DNA from: an uncultured Prevotellaceae bacterium
GTDB lineage: Bacteria > Bacteroidota > Bacteroidia > Bacteroidales > Bacteroidaceae
NCBI GenBank assembly: GCA_902767045.1
Contig: CACXFT010000083.1
Location: forward strand, 1-41,989
Length of the DNA: 41,989 nt
Direction of reading: 5' to 3'
Every line of letters starts with the position of its first letter. Position 1 is the first letter of the stretch. This document shows positions 31,417 through 38,557 of this stretch, piece by piece. Both the position numbers and the translations under genes were made by a program. A model generated the notes under the pieces. That model made no database searches. It was not told where the DNA came from and saw only the letters and a program-made list of their open reading frames with translations.

Positions 31417-32766
31417 ATGAAGAAAATATTATTGGCCGCAGCCCTGTTCTATTGTCCATGCGTGACACATGCACAAATAGAAGAAGATTACGACGACGAA
31501 GAAGAAACAACCGTTGTTGTTGAAGATGACGACGAAGAGGACTCCGTTGTTGTGAACAACGAAGAGGGCGATGAGGAAGATATTGAACTGCCCGACGGCA
31601 TGAACGACGCCGATGTAGACAGTCTGATGATGCTCTACAGCACCAAAACATACCTGCAGGTCGACAACAACTGCGACCTGCCCAACATCAACCCCATATA
31701 CGAAAAAGAGGAATACATTGAACGACTGCGCCGAATGCCCACCGTCATGGAAATGCCCTACAACGATGTGGTGATGAAATACATTGACCGATACAGCGGA
31801 CGACTGCGCCGGACGGTGAGCATCATGCTCGGAGCACAGAACTTCTACATGCCCATCTTCGAACAGGCTCTGGAAAGCTATGGCGTGCCATTGGAACTGA
31901 AATACCTGCCGGTGATTGAATCGGCACTCAACCCCAACGCCGTGTCGAGAGTGGGAGCTACCGGACTGTGGCAGTTTATGCTCACCACCGGAAAACAATA
32001 CGGACTGGAGGTGAACTCGCTCGTTGACGAACGGCGCGATCCCGTACTGGCGTCATACGCCGCAGCACACTACCTGAAAGACCTCTACCGCATATTCGGC
32101 GACTGGAGCCTGGTGATTGCCGCCTACAACTGCGGACCGGAGAACATCAACAAGGCCATTCACCGCGCGGGGGGCGAAAAAGACTACTGGCAAATTTATC
32201 CCTACCTGCCCAGGGAAACACGCGGGTATGTGCCGGCCTTCATCGCAGCCAACTACATCATGAACTACTACTGCGAGCATAACATCTGCCCCATGCTCAC
32301 CAACCTGCCGGCCAAAACCGACACCATTGTGGTGAACCAAGATGTGCACTTCAACCAAATAGCTGGCGTGATTGGCATCTCAACAGAACAACTGAAAGAA
32401 CTGAACCCGCAATACCGACGCAACATCGTGAACGGCAATAACAAGCCTTCGGCCATTCGACTGCCCATGGAATATGTGAATGCCTTCATCGATAACCAAG
32501 ACTCTATTTTTGCCTACCAAGCCGACCAGCTGCTCACCAAACGACAGGAGGTGGAGGTGAACGAACCGGCTCCCACCGTGAGAAAGACGTCGGTGAGAAA
32601 AAGAGGCCGCTCAAGGGCACGCGGCGGCAGAAACGTGACCATACGCAAGGGCGACTCGCTCTCTGAAATTGCAAGAAGAAACCATACAACCGTTGCCAAA
32701 CTGCGCCGACTGAACGGAATCAGGGGCAACAACATACGCGCCGGAAAGAAAATTAGAGTAAAATAA
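31417..32766 (+). CDS. mltD: MltD-like lytic transglycosylase with LysM domain
   Basis: A 449-residue envelope enzyme that cleaves peptidoglycan glycan strands to 1,6-anhydro products. The signal peptide is MKKILLAAALFYCPCVTHAQ; a cysteine near the cleavage site is not in a clear lipobox. Residues 20-60 are very acidic (EEDYDDEEETTVVVEDDDEE). The lytic transglycosylase domain has the catalytic Glu168 in LPVIESALNPNA, then GATGLWQFMLTTGKQYGLEV and VIAAYNCGP. The C-terminal 45 residues form a LysM domain (TIRKGDSLSEIARRNHTTVA), preceded by a basic linker (KTSVRKRGRSRARGGR). A weak earlier LysM-like segment is seen around 305-360. ATG 31417 fits the signal peptide. Confidence 0.9.
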   Translation: MKKILLAAALFYCPCVTHAQIEEDYDDEEETTVVVEDDDEEDSVVVNNEEGDEEDIELPDGMNDADVDSLMMLYSTKTYLQVDNNCDLPNINPIYEKEEYIERLRRMPTVMEMPYNDVVMKYIDRYSGRLRRTVSIMLGAQNFYMPIFEQALESYGVPLELKYLPVIESALNPNAVSRVGATGLWQFMLTTGKQYGLEVNSLVDERRDPVLASYAAAHYLKDLYRIFGDWSLVIAAYNCGPENINKAIHRAGGEKDYWQIYPYLPRETRGYVPAFIAANYIMNYYCEHNICPMLTNLPAKTDTIVVNQDVHFNQIAGVIGISTEQLKELNPQYRRNIVNGNNKPSAIRLPMEYVNAFIDNQDSIFAYQADQLLTKRQEVEVNEPAPTVRKTSVRKRGRSRARGGRNVTIRKGDSLSEIARRNHTTVAKLRRLNGIRGNNIRAGKKIRVK

Positions 32767-32792
32767 AGACTCTTGCTAAAAAACAAAAAAGG

Positions 32793-32811
32793 GAATTAAC
32801 AGAACCCACCA
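32793..32811. repeat. Lone end of the parA-parB MITE-like element
   Basis: GAATTAACAGAACCCACCA is identical to 29544-29562. Just before it AAAATAAAGAC (32760-32770) matches an internal piece of the same element (29475-29485) and includes the mltD stop codon. This looks like an internally deleted copy that now forms the end of mltD and the leader of the next gene. Confidence 0.65.
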
Positions 32812-32840
32812 GAAGTAAAACCCCCAAACCCCTACTTACT

Positions 32841-35120
32841 ATGGACGACCTTGAATTGAAAGCGAAGGCTCGCGAAGAAGCCGACGACAAAATGATTAAC
32901 GATGCTTTCCAACAACTGATGGAAAGTTACACCAACTCGCCCCACCGACAAAAGGTGGACATCATTAACACGGCCTTCAACTTTGCACGGCAGGCTCACA
33001 AGGGCGTGCGCCGACTCTCGGGCGAACCATACATCATGCACCCCATCAGCGTGGCACTCATCGCCAGCAAAGAAATGGGACTGGGCTCAACGAGCATCTG
33101 CGCCGCACTGCTGCACGACGTGGTGGAAGACACGGAATACACGGTGGAGGACATTGAAAACATCTTCGGACCCAAGATTGCACAAATCGTTGACGGACTC
33201 ACCAAAATCAGTGGCGGCATCTTCGGCGACAAGGCTTCGGCGCAGGCCGAGAACTTTAAAAAGCTGCTGCTCACCATGAGCGACGACATCAGGGTAATCC
33301 TCATCAAAATTTGCGACCGACTGCACAACATGCGCACGCTCGATTCGCAACCGGCCAACAAGAAATATAAAATTGCAGGCGAAACGCTCTACATCTATGC
33401 ACCACTGGCCAACAGGCTGGGGCTCTATAAGATTAAAACCGAACTGGAGAACCTGAGCTTCCGCTTCGAACACCCCGAAGAGTATGAGAAGATTGTGCAG
33501 AAGCTGAACCTCACACGCGAAGAGCGAGACCAGCTCTTCGACCAGTTTACAAAGCCCATCCGCGAACGGCTCGACCAAAAGGGATTCAAATACACCATCA
33601 AGGCACGCGTGAAAACACCTTATTCTATATGGAACAAGATGCAAAACAAACATGTGGCCTTCGAAGACATCTACGACATACTGGCTGTGCGCATCATCTT
33701 CGAACCGGAAAGCAAAAACCCGGAAGACGAAATAGACGAGTGCTTCCAAATATACAACTCGCTGCGCAAAATCTATAGGTCGCATCCCGACCGCTTCCGC
33801 GACTGGATTAACACACCCAAGGCCAACGGCTATCAGGCACTGCACGTTACACTCATGTCGGCACAGGGCAACTGGATTGAGGTGCAGATTCGCAGCACAC
33901 GCATGGACGAGGTGGCCGAACAGGGCTTTGCCGCACACTGGAAATATAAAGATGGCGACGACGAAATTAAAGAAGAAGGCGAACTGAGCAACTGGCTGCG
34001 AACCATCAAGGAAATTCTCGACGACCCGCAACCCGATGCCATGGACTTCCTCGACACCATCAAACTGAACCTCTTTGCCAACGAAATCTTCGTGTTCACA
34101 CCAAAGGGCGAAATTAAAACCATGCCCGCGGGATGCACGGCGCTCGACTTTGCTTTCTCTATTCACACCTTCTTGGGAAGCCACTGCATAGGTGCCAAGG
34201 TGAACCACAAACTGGTGCCGCTGAACCATGTGCTCAACAGTGGCGACCAGGTGGAAATTATCACCAGCAAGGCACAGCATGTGGCACCGGAATGGGTGGA
34301 CTTCGTGACCACGGCCAAGGCAAAAGGAAAGGTGCTGGCTGCTCTGAGGCGCAACAACCGAGAGGTGCAGAAGAAGGGAGAAGAGATTCTGCAACAGTGG
34401 ATTAACGACAACGGCCTGGAGCTGACCACACCCGTGCTGAACCGACTGTGCGAGATTCACGAGATTCAACGGCCCGAGAACTTCTTCCTATCGCTGGGCG
34501 AGGGCAACATCACTCTGGGGGCCAATGACCTGAGCGAACTGTATGGAAAGAAAAAGAAAAAGTCGAAAGGATGGAAACGCTATGTGCCCTTCATCAAAAG
34601 CAAGAACGAAGACTCGGAAGAGAAAACCATTCAGCTGCGCGACGACCTGCTAACCGTTACCAAGGAATTTAACAAGAAAATTCCGTGCGTGATTACCGAG
34701 GAAACCATGCCCATGTACATCTTCCCCGACTGCTGTCACCCCATACCGGGCGACGACATACTGGGATTCATCGACGACAACAACCATGTGGAAATTCACA
34801 TGAGGGCCTGTCCGGTGGCCGACCGCTTGAAGTCGAGCTTCGGTAACCGCATTCTCGATGCCAAGTGGGAGATGCACAAAATGAAATACTTCGATACCAC
34901 CATCGAAATTCATGGCATAGACCGCAAGGGCATGCTGCGCGACCTGGCCGACGTCATCTCTGACCAGTTCAGCATCAACATCCGCAAAATAACCGTGAGC
35001 GCCACCGACGGAGTGTTCGAAGGCAGAATAGAACTGGGCGTTCACGACCGCGAAGAACTGGAAACGCTCATCAACCAGCTCAAGAAAATAGACGACATGC
35101 AGGAAGCCGTGCAGGTGTGA
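32841..35120 (+). CDS. RelA/SpoT family (p)ppGpp synthetase/hydrolase
   Basis: A 759-residue long-form RSH protein controlling the stringent response. The HD hydrolase domain has the metal and catalytic residues His92-Asp93 and Glu96-Asp97 in LLHDVVEDTEYT and the later KICDRLHNMRTL, so hydrolysis is likely retained. The synthetase domain has RVKTPYSIWNKM (256-267), DIYDILAVRIIFE, GYQALH (from Gly330) and EVQIRSTRMDEVAEQGFAAHWKYK in sequence, so synthesis is also likely: a bifunctional Rel-type enzyme. TGS (FVFTPKGEIKTMPAGCTALD, near 420) and a C-terminal ACT domain (about 685-757) follow. The gene closes the parA-parB-DUF5683-mltD run. A heptamer cap element follows its stop. Confidence 0.94.
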   Translation: MDDLELKAKAREEADDKMINDAFQQLMESYTNSPHRQKVDIINTAFNFARQAHKGVRRLSGEPYIMHPISVALIASKEMGLGSTSICAALLHDVVEDTEYTVEDIENIFGPKIAQIVDGLTKISGGIFGDKASAQAENFKKLLLTMSDDIRVILIKICDRLHNMRTLDSQPANKKYKIAGETLYIYAPLANRLGLYKIKTELENLSFRFEHPEEYEKIVQKLNLTREERDQLFDQFTKPIRERLDQKGFKYTIKARVKTPYSIWNKMQNKHVAFEDIYDILAVRIIFEPESKNPEDEIDECFQIYNSLRKIYRSHPDRFRDWINTPKANGYQALHVTLMSAQGNWIEVQIRSTRMDEVAEQGFAAHWKYKDGDDEIKEEGELSNWLRTIKEILDDPQPDAMDFLDTIKLNLFANEIFVFTPKGEIKTMPAGCTALDFAFSIHTFLGSHCIGAKVNHKLVPLNHVLNSGDQVEIITSKAQHVAPEWVDFVTTAKAKGKVLAALRRNNREVQKKGEEILQQWINDNGLELTTPVLNRLCEIHEIQRPENFFLSLGEGNITLGANDLSELYGKKKKKSKGWKRYVPFIKSKNEDSEEKTIQLRDDLLTVTKEFNKKIPCVITEETMPMYIFPDCCHPIPGDDILGFIDDNNHVEIHMRACPVADRLKSSFGNRILDAKWEMHKMKYFDTTIEIHGIDRKGMLRDLADVISDQFSINIRKITVSATDGVFEGRIELGVHDREELETLINQLKKIDDMQEAVQV

Positions 35121-35189
35121 GGGCGCGTAGCGCTAAAGGCGCTGCGCTAAATGATAAATGATAAATGATAAATGATAAATGATAAATAA
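35121..35189 (+). repeat. GC-rich head and six TAAATGA heptamers after the relA/spoT gene
   Basis: GGCGCGTAGCGCTAAAGGCG then CTGCGC and five perfect TAAATGA units plus TAAATAA (35148-35189). It lies between two convergent genes and is oriented with the plus-strand gene. Confidence 0.9.
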
Positions 35190-35191
35190 AT

Positions 35192-35542
35192 TCACGTGAG
35201 AGCGTCGAGCTGCTTCTTGATGGCACGCAGCTCGTCGCTCACCTGCGACAGCGTGCTCAGCACATCGGCACTGCGGTCGGCACCGGCTCGGTTCTCGTTC
35301 AAATACTTACGAGCGGCCGACAACTTGAAACCACGCTTCTTCACCAACGTGTAGATAACGTTTATCTGCTCTATGTCCTTCTCGCTGTACTGACGGATGT
35401 TGTTCGTCGAAGAAGTCTTCGGCCGCAAATGGGGAAACTCCTTCTCCCAATAGCGCAAAAGACTCTCGCTAACTCCAAAACGGGCGGCCACTTCCTTGAT
35501 GGAATAGTATTTCTTCAGATTCTTATCTACATTCAGTGCCAT
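35192..35542 (-). CDS. MerR-type transcriptional regulator
   Basis: A 116-residue protein with an N-terminal MerR winged helix: KKYYSIKEVAARFGVSESLL then RYWEKEFPHLRPKTSSTNNI, and RQYSEKDIEQI. A helix (INVIYTLVKKRGFKLSAARK) and a C-terminal coiled coil (VSDELRAIKKQLDAL) for dimerisation follow. It has no metal-binding cysteines, so it is not a metal sensor of the classical MerR kind. It diverges from alaS with both promoters in a 90-base gap, so it might act on alaS or on itself; this is only positional inference. Confidence 0.88.
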   Translation of the reverse strand: MALNVDKNLKKYYSIKEVAARFGVSESLLRYWEKEFPHLRPKTSSTNNIRQYSEKDIEQINVIYTLVKKRGFKLSAARKYLNENRAGADRSADVLSTLSQVSDELRAIKKQLDALT

Positions 35543-35564
35543 AATACTTTGTTTATTTTGCCCA

Positions 35565-35572
35565 CAAAGGTA
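35565..35572 (-). promoter_or_regulatory. MerR gene promoter, -7 element
   Basis: TACCTTTG on the minus strand, 22 bases before the ATG at 35542. The tracts between here and 35627 are shared with the divergent alaS promoter. Confidence 0.6.
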
Positions 35573-35626
35573 AGAAATAATTCTTAATTTCTTAACTTAT
35601 CTCACAACTTTTACATAACTTTTCCG

Positions 35627-35634
35627 TACCTTTG
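35627..35634 (+). promoter_or_regulatory. alaS promoter, -7 element
   Basis: TACCTTTG followed by CAGCC, 44 bases before the alaS ATG. Confidence 0.6.
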
Positions 35635-35677
35635 CAGCCAAATTATAAAAAAAGCAAATACACAAAGGTAAATAACA

Positions 35678-38302
35678 ATGATGACAGCTAAGGAAATCCG
35701 CGACTCGTTCAAGCAGTTCTTCGAGTCGAAAGGACATGCCATCGTGCCCTCGGCACCGATGGTGATTAAAGACGACCCCACACTCATGTTCACTAATGCG
35801 GGTATGAACCAGTGGAAGGATATCATCCTGGGTACCCGCGACCCGGAACCGCGCCGCAGGGCCGACACACAGAAGTGCCTGCGCGTGAGCGGAAAGCACA
35901 ACGACCTGGAAGAGGTGGGGCACGACACCTACCACCACACCATGTTTGAAATGCTGGGCAACTGGTCGTTTGGCGACTACTTCAAAGAGGGGGCCATCGA
36001 CATGGCATGGGAATATCTGGTTGACGTGCTCAAACTGAACCCCGAAGACCTTTATGTGACCGTGTTCGAGGGTGACCCCGCCGAGGGACTGGAACGCGAC
36101 GACGAAGCGGCTTCGTTTTGGCTGAAGCATGTGCCGGCCGACCATATCATCAACGGCAACAAACACGATAACTTCTGGGAAATGGGCGACACGGGACCCT
36201 GCGGACCGTGCTCGGAAATTCATGTTGACAGTAGGCCGGCCGAAGAGAAGGCAAAGGGACTGCCCGGGCGCGAGCTGGTGAACAAAGACGACCCACAGGT
36301 GATTGAAATATGGAACATCGTGTTCATGCAATATAACCGCAAAGCCGACGGCTCACTCGAAAAGCTGGGCATGAAGGTGATTGACACGGGCATGGGATTC
36401 GAACGACTGGTGCGCATGTTGCAAGGAAAGCACTCGAACTACGATACCGACATCTTCCAGCCTATCATCCGCGAAGAGGAACGCATCACCGCACTGAAAT
36501 ATGGTACCGACGAACCTACCGACGTGGCCATGCGCGTGTGTGCCGACCACCTGAGGGCCGTGGCGTTCTCGATTGCCGACGGACAGCTGCCCTCTAACGC
36601 CAAGGCGGGCTATGTGATCCGTCGCATCCTGCGCCGTGCCGTGCGCTATGCCTACACCTTCTTAGGACAGCGGGAGGCTTTCCTCTATCGGCTGCTGCCG
36701 GTGCTCATCGGCGAAATGGGCGACGCCTTCCCCGAACTGCCGGCTCAGCAGGAACTGATTGCTCGCGTGATGAAGGAAGAGGAAGACTCGTTCCTGCGCA
36801 CACTGGAAAGGGGCATCAACCTGCTGAACAACGAAATGGAAACACTGAAGGCCAACGGCAAAAAGGTGCTCGACGGAACATCGGCCTTCCGACTCTTCGA
36901 TACCTACGGATTCCCGCTCGACCTGACGGAGCTGATCTGTCGCGAAAACGGATACACCGTCGACGAAGAGCAATTCCAGACCGAAATGCAGAAACAGAAA
37001 GAACGCGCCCGCAATGCCGCACAGGTGGAGAACGGCGACTGGATGGAACTGCAGCCAGGCGAACAGCAGTTCGTGGGCTACGACAACACCGAACATACTT
37101 GCCACATCTTGCGCTACCGACAAGTGAAACAGAAGAAGGGAGCGTTCTATGAACTGGTGCTCGACTACACCCCGTTCTACGGAGAGATGGGCGGACAGGT
37201 GGGCGACCAGGGTGTGCTGGTTTCGGAACACGAAACGGTGACCATCGTCGATACCAAACGCGAAAACAACCAGAGCATACACATCGTGAAACAGCTGCCA
37301 CAGCACCTCGACGCTGAGTTCATGGCCTGCGTAGACACCGACAAGCGCAATGCCAGTGCTGCCAACCACACGGCTACTCACCTGCTCGACTATGCTCTGA
37401 AACAGGTGCTCGGAGACCATGTGGAACAGAAGGGTTCGTTTGTGTCGCCCGACACGCTGCGCTTCGACTTCTCACACTTCCAGAAGGTTACCGACGAGGA
37501 GCTGCGACAGGTGGAACGACTGGTGAACAGCATGATCCGGGAGGATATTCCCCTCGACGAACATCGCGACACTCCCTTGGAGGAAGCACGAAAGATGGGG
37601 GCCATCGCACTCTTCGGCGAGAAATATGGCGACAAGGTGCGCGTGGTGCGCTTCGGACCGTCGTGCGAGTTCTGCGGTGGCATACATGCCAGCAGCACAG
37701 GGCGCATCGGCATGTTCAAAATCATCTCGGAGAGCAGCGTGGCTGCCGGCATCCGCCGCATAGAGGCCATGACAGCACAGAACTGCGAAGAGGCCATGTA
37801 CCTGATGGAAGACAACATGCGGGCACTGAAGGCTCTGTTCAACAATGCCAAAGACCTGCAGGGGGTGCTGAAGAAATACATCGAGGAACACGACTCCATG
37901 AAGAAAGAGATTGAACAGTTCCAGGCGCAGGCAGTGGAACGTGCCAAGGAGATGCTGGTGGAGCGTGCACAGCTGGTGAACGGTGTGCATGTGGTGAAGG
38001 CGGTGCTGCCCTTGGAGGCTGCACAGGCCAAAGACCTGGTGTTCAAGATTCGTGAGGCTATGCCCCAGCAGCTGCTCTGCGTGATTGGCACCACAGCCCA
38101 CGACAAACCCCTGCTGAGCGTGATGATCAGCGACGACATGGTGAAAGACCACGGCTTGAACGCCGGACAGATGGTGCGCGAAGCTGCCAAGCTCATCCAG
38201 GGCGGCGGTGGCGGACAGCCCCACTATGCATCGGCAGGCGGCAAAAACCTCGACGGACTCTCAGCAGCAGTAGACAAAGTGGTGGAACTGGCCGACCTGT
38301 AG
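35678..38302 (+). CDS. alaS: Alanyl-tRNA synthetase
   Basis: An 874-residue class II synthetase charging tRNA-Ala, with editing. The catalytic core begins [18 protein letters not shown], and motif 2 is near [16 protein letters not shown]. The editing domain has the zinc ligands His564 and His568 (NHTATH) plus Cys666 and His670 (CEFCGGIH). The C-terminal glycine-rich segment is [15 protein letters not shown]. Length and motif spacing are those of a full enzyme. Two adjacent ATG codons (35678 and 35681) are possible starts. A GACATAATAAC tandem repeat follows directly, then a bidirectional terminator. Confidence 0.96.
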   Translation: MMTAKEIRDSFKQFFESKGHAIVPSAPMVIKDDPTLMFTNAGMNQWKDIILGTRDPEPRRRADTQKCLRVSGKHNDLEEVGHDTYHHTMFEMLGNWSFGDYFKEGAIDMAWEYLVDVLKLNPEDLYVTVFEGDPAEGLERDDEAASFWLKHVPADHIINGNKHDNFWEMGDTGPCGPCSEIHVDSRPAEEKAKGLPGRELVNKDDPQVIEIWNIVFMQYNRKADGSLEKLGMKVIDTGMGFERLVRMLQGKHSNYDTDIFQPIIREEERITALKYGTDEPTDVAMRVCADHLRAVAFSIADGQLPSNAKAGYVIRRILRRAVRYAYTFLGQREAFLYRLLPVLIGEMGDAFPELPAQQELIARVMKEEEDSFLRTLERGINLLNNEMETLKANGKKVLDGTSAFRLFDTYGFPLDLTELICRENGYTVDEEQFQTEMQKQKERARNAAQVENGDWMELQPGEQQFVGYDNTEHTCHILRYRQVKQKKGAFYELVLDYTPFYGEMGGQVGDQGVLVSEHETVTIVDTKRENNQSIHIVKQLPQHLDAEFMACVDTDKRNASAANHTATHLLDYALKQVLGDHVEQKGSFVSPDTLRFDFSHFQKVTDEELRQVERLVNSMIREDIPLDEHRDTPLEEARKMGAIALFGEKYGDKVRVVRFGPSCEFCGGIHASSTGRIGMFKIISESSVAAGIRRIEAMTAQNCEEAMYLMEDNMRALKALFNNAKDLQGVLKKYIEEHDSMKKEIEQFQAQAVERAKEMLVERAQLVNGVHVVKAVLPLEAAQAKDLVFKIREAMPQQLLCVIGTTAHDKPLLSVMISDDMVKDHGLNAGQMVREAAKLIQGGGGGQPHYASAGGKNLDGLSAAVDKVVELADL

Positions 38303-38308
38303 GCCGTT

Positions 38309-38408
38309 GACATACCAACGTCTTTATTTTAGACATAGTAACATACTAACGTCTTTTTTAGACATAGTAACATACTAACTATCTTTTAAAGACATAATAA
38401 CATACGAA
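38309..38408 (+). repeat. GACATAATAACATACTAACG tandem repeat after alaS
   Basis: A short first unit (GACATACCAACG) and three long units containing GACATARTAACATACTAACG or close variants, about 29-30 bases apart. The layout is the same as after the helicase gene (13340-13424). Confidence 0.9.
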
Positions 38409-38409
38409 C

Positions 38410-38456
38410 AAAAAAAAAGCCCCGCACCTCAATACATGAAGTGCGGGGCTTCTTAT
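38410..38456. terminator. Bidirectional terminator between alaS and the secreted protein gene
   Basis: GCCCCGCAC (38419-38427) pairs with GTGCGGGGC (38441-38449), with an A run before and a T-rich tail after, so it can stop transcripts from both sides. Confidence 0.85.
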
Positions 38457-38468
38457 AAATGAAGGTAA

Positions 38469-38557
38469 TCACTTAATCACAACCTTGAGCTAAAGCTCGA
38501 AATCGTTCACGTTCGGTTGAGCATGAACAAGTTCATGCTCAACACTCACTTAATCAC
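38469..38557 (-). repeat. Duplicated gene end with an inserted palindrome
   Basis: TCACTTAATCAC occurs at 38546-38557 (the real end of the secreted protein gene) and again at 38469-38480, 77 bases further. Read on the minus strand the second copy is AAG GTT GTG ATT AAG TGA, that is KVVIK stop, close to the true ending KIVIK stop. Between them is the perfect palindrome GTTGAGCATGAAC-aa-GTTCATGCTCAAC (38516-38543) and a GAGCT-aa-AGCTC hairpin. Confidence 0.7.

Noticed and set aside
33087-34469. A 460-codon frame opposite the relA/spoT gene, and similar long frames opposite clpB and lpxB
   Set aside because: These are mirror frames of GC-biased genes with His/Val/Phe-rich translations and no domain.
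35183-35200. TTCACGTGA near the MerR stop as a possible parS site
   Set aside because: Only the core TCACGTGA and few flanking bases fit the TGTTTCACGTGAAACA consensus (about 10 of 16), and it lies at the end of a coding region with no second copy near parA or parB.
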